A DNA stretch of 53,832 nucleotides from an uncultured Eggerthellaceae bacterium (GTDB taxonomy: Bacteria > Actinomycetota > Coriobacteriia > Coriobacteriales > Eggerthellaceae): contig CANODU010000006.1 in the NCBI GenBank assembly GCA_947565185.1, positions 1 through 53,832 of the forward strand. Reading direction: 5' to 3'. The notes below the pieces were generated by a model that saw only the letters and a program-made list of their open reading frames with translations, did no database searches and was not told the origin of the DNA. Shown here piece after piece: positions 25,754 to 34,658 of the stretch (positions are counted from its first letter, which is position 1; every line of letters begins with the position of its first letter). The position numbers and the translations under genes were made by a program.

Positions 25754-27396
25754 TCGACGAGATCTGCGTTCAAGACATCGCGCTCATCGAAGAGGCATCG
25801 CTTGAGCCCTCATCAGGGCTCACGGCCATCACCGGTGAGACGGGCACGGGCAAGACAGCGCTTCTGAATGCGTGTCGCCTCTTATCTGGTCAGCGTGCGG
25901 ATAAGACCTATGTCCGGGAAGGGGCGTCTGAGGCCAGCGTTTCAGGTCGGTTCTTCGTTCCGCTCTTCGCTGGCGAAGGGGATGGCGCAGATGAGGAGCG
26001 CGAGATAACGGTCGTTCGCCGTCTGGGCGCTGACGGGCGTTCGCGCGTGAAGCTGGATGGCCAGGTGGCCACCGTGACTGAGCTCGCGGACGTGATCGCT
26101 CCGCTCATCGACTTGTGCAGCCAGCACGATCAGCATGCGCTCTTGCATAAGCCCGCGCATCGCCGCATGGTGGACCTCTTCGCCGGCAGCGCTTATGAGG
26201 AGGCTCACGCAGCCTATGCAGCAGCCTTCGCGAAGGCGCGTCGCGCTCATGCGCACCTGGAGAGCATCCTCTCCTCCAAGCGCTCATCGGATGCGCTCTT
26301 GGAAGAGGCTCGCTTCGCGCTCTCCCAGATAGACCCGGTGGGCCCATCCTTGGCAGATTATGAGGAGCTTTCCGCCTTCGTGCGTCGCTCGGAGAACGCT
26401 GAGGTGCTGGCGCGCACCTCCAATGAAGCCTACGATGCCTTGAATGGGGAGGAGGGCGTGCTCGATGGCTTGAACGCTGCCATCGCGCTCATCGAAGAGG
26501 CTGCGCGTTTCGATCCGGAGCTGGCGTCGCATGCCACGTCGCTCAAGGATGCAACATATGTGGTGGAGGATGTGGCGCGCGATGTGCTGCGCTACCGCGA
26601 TGCCATCGACCTTGACATGGCCACGTTGGATCAGTGCCAGGCGCGCATGGCGGAATACCAAGGGCTCATCCGGCGCTTCGGACCCACTTTGGAAGACGTC
26701 ATCGCGAAAGCCGATGAGGCGCGCAAGACGATGGCCATGATGGAGGACGCTGAAGGCGCGGAAGAGGAGGCGCGCGCAGCCCTCGATCGCGCGCATGAGG
26801 AGCTCAGGCGTGCTGGAGAGGCGCTCCATGAGGTGCGCGCTCAAGCTGCACCTCGGCTGGCTTGTGAGGCATCGGAGGTCATGGCGTCGCTTGAGATGGG
26901 CAGTGCATCTGTTCAGTGTAACGTGGAGATGTTGCCCTTCGACACATGGGGAGAGTTCGGCCCTGATGAGGTGGAGCTGCTCTTCAAACCCTCAGCGAAC
27001 ATGGGTGCGCGTCCGCTTTCGAAGGTGGCTTCGGGTGGTGAGCTCTCGCGCGTGATGCTGGCGTTGCATGTGGTCATGGGCGAAGCTGATGGCGTCTCTA
27101 CGCTCGTGTTCGATGAGATCGATGCTGGTGTGGGGGGTGCGGTGGCCAATGCGCTGGCTGAGGTGCTGGCGCGCTTGGCGAGGACCCACCAGGTCATCGT
27201 CGTCACGCATCTGGCACAGGTGGCAACCCGCGCAGACAAGCAGTATGTGGTATCCAAGCAGGAGCGCGATGGGGTGGCAGCCACGTCCATCACGGCGGTG
27301 GAGGGAGAGGAGCGCGTGGCAGAGATAGCGCGCATGCTCTCTGGCACGGAAAGCGAAGCATCCTTGGCGCATGCGCGCGAACTCCTTAACCTTTAG
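25750..27396 (+). CDS. recN: DNA repair protein RecN
   Basis: An SMC-like ATPase of double-strand-break repair, 548 residues. Walker A is [11 protein letters not shown] near residue 30. The central coiled-coil arms span about residues 150-370. The C-terminal signature [15 protein letters not shown] and Walker [14 protein letters not shown] follow. The GTG start overlaps the uvrB stop. The first residues ([23 protein letters not shown]) match the RecN family start. The gene is followed directly by a large non-coding repeat array. Confidence 0.96.
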   Translation: MIDEICVQDIALIEEASLEPSSGLTAITGETGTGKTALLNACRLLSGQRADKTYVREGASEASVSGRFFVPLFAGEGDGADEEREITVVRRLGADGRSRVKLDGQVATVTELADVIAPLIDLCSQHDQHALLHKPAHRRMVDLFAGSAYEEAHAAYAAAFAKARRAHAHLESILSSKRSSDALLEEARFALSQIDPVGPSLADYEELSAFVRRSENAEVLARTSNEAYDALNGEEGVLDGLNAAIALIEEAARFDPELASHATSLKDATYVVEDVARDVLRYRDAIDLDMATLDQCQARMAEYQGLIRRFGPTLEDVIAKADEARKTMAMMEDAEGAEEEARAALDRAHEELRRAGEALHEVRAQAAPRLACEASEVMASLEMGSASVQCNVEMLPFDTWGEFGPDEVELLFKPSANMGARPLSKVASGGELSRVMLALHVVMGEADGVSTLVFDEIDAGVGGAVANALAEVLARLARTHQVIVVTHLAQVATRADKQYVVSKQERDGVAATSITAVEGEERVAEIARMLSGTESEASLAHARELLNL

Positions 27397-27443
27397 TTCG
27401 CTTTAGTTTTTGTCGTCGTGCAGACTTCAGTTCTGTCTCTCGC

Positions 27444-28072
27444 GGGTGCGGCCAACTGGCCGCACATTTCCAAAACAATAGGTTTGTGCTTGCACAAACC
27501 TATAGCACTCATTCTGTTGCTGTCTGAAAAGCGATGCGGCGCAAGAGGTTATCTGATCCGATAGGTTATCTCGCCGCACAAACTAACGGCACGGCGACAA
27601 GCGCCGTGCAGGGGTTGCCTGTTCCAGGCAACCCATACTTGAAGGATGTTTGTTATGGCTTTTGCATATCCATGCAAAAGCCACTGCATAGTAAAGGTGC
27701 TGGCTGTTGCCAGCACCCACATCAACATGGATCATTGTTTTCGAATGCGCAACGCTTCGCTACGAAAGATCAGATATATCCTCCTGGGTGCCAGCAATTT
27801 TGAAGTACAAGCTTCACCCGGTTCCGTGGGTGCTGCCAACTGGCGGCACATTTGAATGCGCGTCGTGAGACGCGCCACAAACTTTACCCATATGCGCAGT
27901 GCTTGCACTGCGCTGTTAGCTTGGCGGCGGGATAACCTTTCAGGTGGGTCAACTATGTGCGCCGCATCATCTTTCAGGCAACAGATAAGGATGTTATGGG
28001 CCTGTGCAGAGCACAGGCCCATTGTTCTGAAATGTGCTTGCAGTTGCCAGCACCTACAACTGCAAGCATAGC
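27444..28072. repeat. Modular hairpin array R1
   Basis: A non-coding 630-base block between recN and the next gene. Its parts, in order, are: a double-hairpin module (plus) at 27444-27510; a left inverted arm at 27533-27590; hairpins GCACGGCG/CGCCGTGC and GGGTTGCCTG/CAGGCAACCC; a double-hairpin module (minus) at 27643-27718; a decayed stretch; a half module at 27830-27849; hairpin GCGCAGTGC/GCACTGCGC; a right inverted arm at 27912-27968; and a double-hairpin module (minus) at 27989-28072. The two arms (start GATGCGGCGC, internal AGGTTATC, end TAAC) are imperfect reverse complements, so the core resembles a MITE-like element. It shares all modules with R2 (33011-33488). Short open frames here are not credible genes. 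Confidence 0.8.
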
Positions 28073-28190
28073 CCTCATGATCTGGAGGCGACGAGCAAGC
28101 GGCACCTCCATGGGAATGGTTGCTTGCCCTGATGTATTTTCTGTTCAGGCTCTTGCCAATGACAGCCTTTTACGGGATGATTTCACGGAT

Positions 28191-29321
28191 ATGGCAAATC
28201 GCAGGATAAATACCATCCGCCACAGGTGCGCTCATGCGCGTTCGGGCAGGATCCTTTTGGCTCTCATCTGCGCGCTGGCATTGGCGCTCTCCGGTTCGCT
28301 GCAGGCGTATGCTGCCAATCCCATGACTGATGAGATAGATGCGGCGCAGCAGAAATACGAAAGCGCCGAGGCGGCGCTCCAAGCGGCCGAGGAGAAGCTG
28401 GCATCCATCTCGGCAGAATACGGAGAGCTCTCAGATGAGGTTGATGCGCTCCAGACAGAGATCGATGCACTGGCAAGCCAGGTCCTGGAGGCGCAGTCCT
28501 CCATGTTGGAGGGGCGCAGCGCACTGGCGAACACGGCGGTGTATGAGTATCGTTCCTCATCGCTTTCCAATCTCTTGAGCTCCATCTTGGGGGCGCGCAG
28601 CTGGAATGAGCTTTCGCGCAATGTGGATTACGTCGAGAAGATCATGGATCAGCAAACGGCTGAGATCGCCCAGCAGCGCGAATTGAAGGACCAGTTCATG
28701 CAAGCGTCGAACAAGCTGACGGCGCAGAAGAACGAACAAGATGCGAAGCTTGAGGTCTTGAACAGCAAGCGCACGGAAGCGGCTGCGGTGGTGGAGGAAG
28801 CGGCGCAGTATGCTGATGAGAGCTCTGAGAAGCTGGCCGACCTGCGCCAGCAGACAGAGCAGTTCATCTGGAAATCCCAAGCGGCAGAAGAGGCCCCGGA
28901 AGAGGACCCGGAAGCCAATACCACCGAGCGCGAGGATGTGGTCTCTGACAATACGCCGGTCATCCCAGACCCCACGCCCACTCAGCCAAGCGGGGAGTAC
29001 CGAACGGGCGTGGCGTCTGCCTATGGCGGCTCGTCAGACCCTTACACGCCCAATCCGGGACGTACGGCAACGGGAGCCATCTGCGATGATTTCTCCATGG
29101 GCGTGGCCATCCCCATGTCCATGCCGAATTTCCGCAGCTATTACGGGCGCACCGTGGAGATCGTCTACAATGGCATGACAGTGTATGCCACCGTGAATGA
29201 TTGCGGCTCTATGGGCGGCGGCTCGCGTGCGCTGGATCTGCAACCCGGCGTCTTCAAGGCCTTCGGCTATGGGGATTGCTACGCGTGGGGCGTGCGCACG
29301 GTCACCTATCGCTTCCTGTAG
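28191..29321 (+). CDS. Secreted coiled-coil protein with C-terminal double-psi beta-barrel (RlpA/3D-like)
   Basis: A 376-residue exported protein. The Sec signal peptide has a basic start (MANRRINTIRHRCAHARSGR), a hydrophobic core and a likely cleavage after AYA (about residue 43). Residues 45-235 are a long coiled coil (DEIDAAQQKYESAEAALQ ...), reminiscent of PcsB/CwlO-type N-termini. After a Pro/Glu linker, residues 270-376 form a double-psi beta-barrel: VASAYGG, ATGAICDDFSMGVAIP, YYGRTVEI, VNDCGSMGGGSRALDLQPGVFKAFG. Such domains act in peptidoglycan cleavage or binding. The frame is open to 27957, but that part lies in repeat DNA; ATG 28191 gives a normal signal peptide, though its ribosome-binding site is weak. 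Confidence 0.82.
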   Translation: MANRRINTIRHRCAHARSGRILLALICALALALSGSLQAYAANPMTDEIDAAQQKYESAEAALQAAEEKLASISAEYGELSDEVDALQTEIDALASQVLEAQSSMLEGRSALANTAVYEYRSSSLSNLLSSILGARSWNELSRNVDYVEKIMDQQTAEIAQQRELKDQFMQASNKLTAQKNEQDAKLEVLNSKRTEAAAVVEEAAQYADESSEKLADLRQQTEQFIWKSQAAEEAPEEDPEANTTEREDVVSDNTPVIPDPTPTQPSGEYRTGVASAYGGSSDPYTPNPGRTATGAICDDFSMGVAIPMSMPNFRSYYGRTVEIVYNGMTVYATVNDCGSMGGGSRALDLQPGVFKAFGYGDCYAWGVRTVTYRFL

Positions 29322-29377
29322 GCATATCGTTCATCGCGAACGCGCCGTATTTCTGCGCTCGTGCGCGCTCAGACGCT

Positions 29378-29383
29378 TATAAT
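29378..29383 (+). promoter_or_regulatory. -10 box of pheST
   Basis: A perfect TATAAT lies 36 bases before the pheS ATG. No T-box or attenuator is visible in the short predicted leader. Confidence 0.6.
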
Positions 29384-29419
29384 CATCAACCGTTCGCGTT
29401 TAGATTCTAAGGGGATCAG

Positions 29420-30481
29420 ATGACCATAGTCGAAGAGCTCGGCTCTTTGAAGAGCAGCGTGTTGGCAGACATCGCCAGCGCGCAGGATACGCAGGCCCTT
29501 GAAGCCATTCGCGTGGCGGTGCTGGGCAAATCAGGTACGCTCACAGCATACCTGCGCAACATGGGGAGCGTCCCGAAGGAGCAGAAGGCCGAAGTGGGGC
29601 GTGCGGTGAATGAGGCGCGAGAGGCTGTCGAAGCTGCTCTGGAGGTCGCGAAGGCCGATCTGTCAGCGCGCGAGCTGGCCGCCGCCATCGCTTCCGATGC
29701 CGTGGACGTCACGCTTCCGGGGCGTGCGCAGCAGATCGGCACGCGCCATCTCATCAACGGCATGATCGATGAGATATCGCAGGTGTTCTTGGGACTGGGC
29801 TACTCGGTCATCGAAGGTCCTGAGGTTGAAACCGATTATTACAATTTCGAGGCGCTGAATGCGCCGCCCGATCACCCCAGCCGCTCCATGCAGGACACCT
29901 TCTATGTGAAGGACCTCTCAGGCGAGAGCAGCGCGGTCAAAGGCGAATCAGATGTGCTCTTGCGCACGCAGACCTCAGGGGCGCAGGTGCATGCCATGGA
30001 GGACCGGACGCTGCCCATCTATGTCATAGCACCGGGCAAGGTCTATCGCCGCGACGTGGCGGATCCAAGCCATCTTCCGCAGTTCCATCAGATCGAGGGC
30101 TTGGTGGTGGATAAGGGGATCACCTTCGGGGATCTGAAGGGCACCCTGGATTTCGCTTGCAAGGCCATCTTCGGTCCTGAGCGTCGCACGCGGTTCCGTG
30201 CTCACTACTTTCCGTTCACTGAGCCCTCAGCTGAGGTCGATGTCAGCTGCGCTGTGTGCAACGGCGAAGGGTGCCGCATGTGCAAGGGAACCGGATGGCT
30301 GGAGCTTCTAGGCTGCGGCATGGTGGATCCCAACGTGCTTCAGATGAGCGGGATCGACGCGGAAGTCTATTCCGGGTTCGCGTTCGGCTTGGGAGTGGAG
30401 CGCGCCGCGTGCCTCAAATACAACGTGCCGGATCTGCGCATGCTGCTGGAAGGCGACATGCGGTTCCTCAGGCAATTCTGA
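29420..30481 (+). CDS. pheS: Phenylalanine--tRNA ligase alpha subunit
   Basis: The catalytic class II subunit of the alpha2-beta2 enzyme; 353 residues. The N-terminal coiled coil (about 1-85) contacts tRNA. Motif 2 lies around FHQIEGLVVDKG and motif 3 in GFAFGLGVERAACLKY. The typical CAVCNGEGCRMCKGTGW loop is present. GGGG five bases before the ATG serves as ribosome-binding site. pheT follows 17 bases downstream. Confidence 0.97.
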   Translation: MTIVEELGSLKSSVLADIASAQDTQALEAIRVAVLGKSGTLTAYLRNMGSVPKEQKAEVGRAVNEAREAVEAALEVAKADLSARELAAAIASDAVDVTLPGRAQQIGTRHLINGMIDEISQVFLGLGYSVIEGPEVETDYYNFEALNAPPDHPSRSMQDTFYVKDLSGESSAVKGESDVLLRTQTSGAQVHAMEDRTLPIYVIAPGKVYRRDVADPSHLPQFHQIEGLVVDKGITFGDLKGTLDFACKAIFGPERRTRFRAHYFPFTEPSAEVDVSCAVCNGEGCRMCKGTGWLELLGCGMVDPNVLQMSGIDAEVYSGFAFGLGVERAACLKYNVPDLRMLLEGDMRFLRQF

Positions 30482-30498
30482 TAAGCGAGGTATGACTG

Positions 30499-32958
30499 AT
30501 GAAGCTATCTCTCATTTGGGCGGCTGATTACGTTGACGTGCCTGCAGACACGCAGGCGTTTTGCGACCGCTTGGATCTCACTGGCACCGGCGTTGAGGGC
30601 GTTGAGAAGCTCGGGAGCGCCTTGGAAGGCGTTGTCGTGGGGCATGTCCTCACGTGCGCAGAGCACCCGGATTCTGATCACATGCACGTCGTCACCGTGG
30701 ATGTTGGCGAAGAGGAGCCTCTGCAGATCGTCTGTGGTGCGCCGAACATCGCTGCTGACATCAAGGTGCCCGTTGCCACGGTGGGCGCCGTGCTTCCGAG
30801 CGCTGACGGCGGCTTCAAGATCAAGAAGAGCAAGCTGCGCGGTGTGGTCAGCTGTGGCATGTGCTGCTCTCGACGTGAGCTTGGCCAAGGCAATGACCAT
30901 GATGGCATCTGGGTGCTCCCCGAAGACGCGCCCACGGGCATGGCGTTTTCGGAGTATCTGGGCCAAGGGGACATCGTGCTCGATCTGGAGATAACCCCGA
31001 ATCGGCCTGATTGCCTGTCTGTGGTCGGCCTTGCCCGTGAGATCGGTGCCATGTATCAGACGCCTGTGGCATTTCCGCTCCAAGCTGATGCGGCGAAGCT
31101 GGATGGCTTCACTGCTGGGGAGCCCGTAGCGGACTCCGTTCAGCTCACGATCACGGATCCTGATCGCTGCCAGCGCTATACCGCGCGCATCATCGAAGGC
31201 GTGCAGGTGGGACCTTCGCCCGATTGGCTGGCAGAGCGGGTCATGGCTGCTGGTGCGCGTTCCATCAACAATGTGGTGGACGTCACCAACTACATCATGT
31301 TCCTCTACGGTCAGCCCCTGCATGCGTTCGACTATGACACCTTGAAAGGCGAAGACGGCACCGTGAAGGTGATCGTGCGCCCTGCTGAAGATGGCGAGGA
31401 ATTCACCACGCTGGACGGCGTCGATCGGATCCTCACCTCTGACATGACCGTCATCGCTACGCCGAAGAGCGCTGTGGCGTTGGCAGGTGTGATGGGTGGC
31501 CTGTGCTCTGAAGTGGAAGATCACACGACCACCATCCTCTTGGAGACGGCCACGTTCAGCCGCGCTCACACCTCGCGCACCTCGCGCAACCTCGGTCTCA
31601 TCTCCGAAGCGTCCATGCGCTATGAACGCGGTGTGGATGATGTGCCCATCGCTGATATCTCTGCTGCAGCTGCAGCGCTCATGGCAGAGGTCTGTGGCGG
31701 CACGGTGCGCCCGGGCATCGTGGATCTCTATCCCATCAAGTCAGAGCCCGTATCGCTCATCTTCCGCCCTCAGCGCTTCAACGCCATGATGGGCGCTGAC
31801 ATCCCCGTGGACTTCGTCGTGGATATCCTGGAGCGCCTCGGCTGTCAGGTGAAGCCTTCCGCAGAAGAGGGCGTGCTGGATGTGGTGGCGCCTACCTTCC
31901 GCCCTGACCTGGAGCGCGAGATAGACCTCTATGAGGAAGTGGTGAGGCTGTGGGGCATGGATCGCATCGCTCCTACGCTGCCAGCATCGCCTGAGCGCGT
32001 CGGCATGCGCGAGCGGTCAGAGGTCGTTCGCAGCATCGTGAACGATACCCTGCGTGCAAGCGGCATGAATGAGACCATGACCTATTCGTTCGTGGAGCCT
32101 GCTGATGTGGCGGCCATGCGCATGGACGGCCTCGATCTGGGAATGCCCGTGGAGCTTCTGAATCCGCTCAATGCCGATCAATCCGTCATGCGACAGACCA
32201 TCCTTCCGGGGCTTTTGCGCTCGGTGTCCTACAATCAGCATCACGACACGAAGAACATCCAGCTCTATGAGATCGGCACGGTGTTCTCCACGGCTTCAGG
32301 CCGCAAGAAGCCCAAGGAGCGTACGCGGGTGGCGGGCGTGTTGGCTGGTGCCATGAGAGAGGATGGCTGGAATCAACATCAGGCGCCCTTCGACTTCTTC
32401 GACGGCAAGGGCATCGTAGAGAATCTGGTCCGCGAGCTTGCTCTGCCGAAGGTGCGCTTCAAGGAGCTCTCTGCTGAGGAGGCGCCGCAGCTTCAGCCAG
32501 GACGCGCAGCTCAGATGCTTTCGGGCGGTACGCCCATCGGTTGGGTGGGAGAGATACACCCGCTCGTGGCCGCTGCCTTCGACGCTGAAGCGCCTATCGT
32601 CGCATTCGATCTTGACATGGTGGCGCTTGAGAAGGCGTCACGTCCGGCGCGGGATTACGTGGATGTGCCCACGTTCCCCTCGGTCGAGGTGGATCAAGCA
32701 TTCGTCGTGGCAGAGGACGTGACCCATGAGAAGATGGAGCAGGTCATGACCTCTGCGGGCGGAAAGCTCTTGGAAGAGGTGGCGCTGTTCGATGTGTATC
32801 GTGATGATGAGCGCGTGGGTGCGGGCAAGAAGTCCATGGCGTATCGTCTGATCTATCGCGCACCGGATAGGACGCTCACCACCGAAGAGGTGGACAAGGC
32901 GCACGCGAAGCTCGTGAAGAAGGTGCAATCAGCCACCGGCGCCGAAGTACGCGGGTGA
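30499..32958 (+). CDS. pheT: Phenylalanine--tRNA ligase beta subunit
   Basis: 819 residues, full length for bacterial PheT. It contains the EMAP-II-like tRNA-binding domain (about 40-150, VGHVLTCAEHPDSDHMHV), the B3/B4 editing domain (about 210-390), the B5 domain, the class II-like core and the C-terminal FDX-ACB anticodon-binding domain (about 725-819, PTFPSVEVDQAFVV ... MAYRLIYRAPDRTLT). It works only with PheS. A hairpin-repeat region follows the stop. Confidence 0.97.
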   Translation: MKLSLIWAADYVDVPADTQAFCDRLDLTGTGVEGVEKLGSALEGVVVGHVLTCAEHPDSDHMHVVTVDVGEEEPLQIVCGAPNIAADIKVPVATVGAVLPSADGGFKIKKSKLRGVVSCGMCCSRRELGQGNDHDGIWVLPEDAPTGMAFSEYLGQGDIVLDLEITPNRPDCLSVVGLAREIGAMYQTPVAFPLQADAAKLDGFTAGEPVADSVQLTITDPDRCQRYTARIIEGVQVGPSPDWLAERVMAAGARSINNVVDVTNYIMFLYGQPLHAFDYDTLKGEDGTVKVIVRPAEDGEEFTTLDGVDRILTSDMTVIATPKSAVALAGVMGGLCSEVEDHTTTILLETATFSRAHTSRTSRNLGLISEASMRYERGVDDVPIADISAAAAALMAEVCGGTVRPGIVDLYPIKSEPVSLIFRPQRFNAMMGADIPVDFVVDILERLGCQVKPSAEEGVLDVVAPTFRPDLEREIDLYEEVVRLWGMDRIAPTLPASPERVGMRERSEVVRSIVNDTLRASGMNETMTYSFVEPADVAAMRMDGLDLGMPVELLNPLNADQSVMRQTILPGLLRSVSYNQHHDTKNIQLYEIGTVFSTASGRKKPKERTRVAGVLAGAMREDGWNQHQAPFDFFDGKGIVENLVRELALPKVRFKELSAEEAPQLQPGRAAQMLSGGTPIGWVGEIHPLVAAAFDAEAPIVAFDLDMVALEKASRPARDYVDVPTFPSVEVDQAFVVAEDVTHEKMEQVMTSAGGKLLEEVALFDVYRDDERVGAGKKSMAYRLIYRAPDRTLTTEEVDKAHAKLVKKVQSATGAEVRG

Positions 32959-33010
32959 TGCATCGGCGTTGCGCATGCAATGCACTCATCTTTTTCGTTG
33001 CTTAGAGAAG

Positions 33011-33488
33011 GATGAGGCGCAGGAGGTCATCTGCTCCGATAGGTCATTTCGCCTCCGAACCAACAGCGCAGTGCAAGCACTGCGCACAAGGTTGGATTCA
33101 CTTCGCTCATCCAACCAAGCTCTTTTGGATGTCTGTTATGCCCTTTGCATATCCATGCAAAGGGCATTGTCTTCACCTGTGCTGGCAGTTGCCAGCACCC
33201 ACAAAGGAGCTGCATCGGGTCTCGTGGGTGCGGCCAACTGGTCAGACGAATGAATGCGCGTCGCATGGACGCACCACAAACTTCATCCATGATTAGGTTG
33301 CTGTGCTGTTAGTTTAGCGGCGGAGCAATCTATCAAGGGCAGATAACCTCTTGTGCCGCATCACTCGAGAGGATGTGCTGGCAGTTGCCAGCACCCACAA
33401 AGAAGATGCATCAGGTCTCGTGGGTGCAGCCAACTGGCCGCACGGATAAATACAATGGGTTTGTGCTTTGCGCAAACCCATAACATCC
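33011..33488. repeat. Modular hairpin array R2
   Basis: A non-coding block with the same modules as R1: left inverted arm 33011-33066; hairpin GCGCAGTGC/GCACTGCGC; hairpin GGTTGGAT/ATCCAACC; double-hairpin module (minus) 33127-33200, with a 13-bp ATGCCCTTTGCAT stem; decayed half module near 33222; right inverted arm 33307-33362; half module 33371-33396; and double-hairpin module (plus) 33418-33488. The arms are imperfect reverse complements of each other and match those of R1. The 52 bases between pheT and the array are featureless. Confidence 0.8.
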
Positions 33489-33490
33489 TT

Positions 33491-33520
33491 CAAAACGAAG
33501 GGCGCATGCCCTTCGTTTTG
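33491..33520. terminator. Bidirectional terminator after the ArsP_2-like gene
   Basis: CAAAACGAAGGGC-GCAT-GCCCTTCGTTTTG is a perfect 13-bp stem with A/T-rich outer ends on both strands, 24 bases past the end of the minus-strand permease gene. Confidence 0.8.
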
Positions 33521-33543
33521 AGACCGTTGAACAGGCAACGCGG

Positions 33544-34536
33544 TCAGAACGTGACGCCGAAGGCAAGCGCCACGAAGCCCCAGAGGACGCCTGTGGCATA
33601 CAGGACGGCAATGATGGCCACGTTCTGCTTCCAGTGATGATTCGTGCGCACGAGCACCAACAGCCCCACGCCAGCAGATACCAGAAGGCCTGCGAACATG
33701 GCCGGTGCGCCCAAGATGCCCTCAACGTAGAGATCTGCGATGACGATGGATGCAGCGCAATTCGGGATGAGCCCCACCAGGGCAGACCCGAAGATGGAGA
33801 GCACCTCATTGGAGGAGAGGAAGGCCCCCAGCGCATCTTCGCCCACCACCTCTATGATGGCGTTCAAGACCACCGTGATCAGGAAGATGAAGACCATCAC
33901 CTGCAGGGTGTGCTTGAGAGCGGATATCAGGATGCCCTTCCAGCCATGGTCATCATGAGCATGCTCATGGGCGTGGTGCTCATGGGTGCAGCCGCGCGCA
34001 CAGTCCTCAGCGTGCTCATAGACCAGCTCCGGCCGCTCAACGCATGTGGCGCATTCGGGACCGCAGCCGCAGTGGTCGTGTTCACAGATCTCATGGATCT
34101 TCAAGCTTTGGTTGTACCGGCGCGCCAAGCGCAAGATGGCGTCCACCAGAAAGCCCATGAGCATGCCGACGATCACCTTTGCGCCCATGATGGAGGCGAT
34201 CTGGGGAAGGGGGACCCGCTCGGCCAAGAAGATGGGCAGCATCTCATCAGAGGTGGACAGGAACACAGCGAAGAGCGTGCCCAGCGTGATGACGCGCCCC
34301 GCGTAGAGCGTAGCGGAGACAGCAGAGAAGCCGCATTGCGGGACGACGCCCAGAAGCGCGCCGATGACCGGTCCTGCGGCCCCTGCATGCCTGATGGCGT
34401 CTTGGGTGCGCGTGCCCGTCTTGTGCTCCAGCCATTCCATCAGAAGATAGGTAAGGTAGAGGAAGGGGATCAGGTAGAGCGTGTCGGCCAGCGAATGCTC
34501 CAGCACGTGCGTGGCGATATGTGCGAATCCGTCCAT
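33544..34536 (-). CDS. Putative 10-TM metal exporter (ArsP_2-like)
   Basis: A polytopic membrane protein of about 330 residues resembling the ArsP_2 (putative 10-TM heavy-metal or manganese transporter) family. Two similar halves each carry a conserved GVVPQCGFSA or GLIPNCAAS type segment. They are separated by a cytosolic loop dense in His, Cys and acidic residues (CEHDHCGCG ... HEHHAHEHAHDDH), a likely metal-binding sensor. It ends with LWGFVALAFGVTF. The start is uncertain: ATG 34536 (GAGG close upstream) gives the usual family N-terminus MDGFAHIATHVLEHS, while the frame is open to 34608. It is divergent from a ZIP transporter gene, which supports a metal-balance role. The ion is unknown. 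Confidence 0.8.
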   Translation of the reverse strand: MDGFAHIATHVLEHSLADTLYLIPFLYLTYLLMEWLEHKTGTRTQDAIRHAGAAGPVIGALLGVVPQCGFSAVSATLYAGRVITLGTLFAVFLSTSDEMLPIFLAERVPLPQIASIMGAKVIVGMLMGFLVDAILRLARRYNQSLKIHEICEHDHCGCGPECATCVERPELVYEHAEDCARGCTHEHHAHEHAHDDHGWKGILISALKHTLQVMVFIFLITVVLNAIIEVVGEDALGAFLSSNEVLSIFGSALVGLIPNCAASIVIADLYVEGILGAPAMFAGLLVSAGVGLLVLVRTNHHWKQNVAIIAVLYATGVLWGFVALAFGVTF

Positions 34537-34658
34537 GGACCTCATTCTATCGGTGCGCATCGGCGTTTTGTCCATCCGTTGACAAGCCGGGGCAAAATGG
34601 CGGTGCATTCGGTGCTATCCTTGAAGAGAAAAGTTGCATGTTTCTAACAGGAGCATCC

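Noticed and set aside
27534-27855. Short open frames of 69-89 residues inside array R1
   Set aside because: They run through hairpins and decayed repeat copies, lack ribosome-binding sites and have no family likeness.
27444-28072. CRISPR array
   Set aside because: Repeats are palindromic modules in both orientations with irregular spacing; there are no uniform spacers and no cas genes.
29322-29419. T-box or attenuator upstream of pheST (and of trpS)
   Set aside because: The predicted leaders are too short, and no T-box sequence (TGGNACCGCG type) or Phe/Trp codon run is present.
33634-34647. 337-residue plus-strand frame opposite the ArsP_2-like gene
   Set aside because: Its composition mirrors the hydrophobic gene on the other strand; no recognisable domain.
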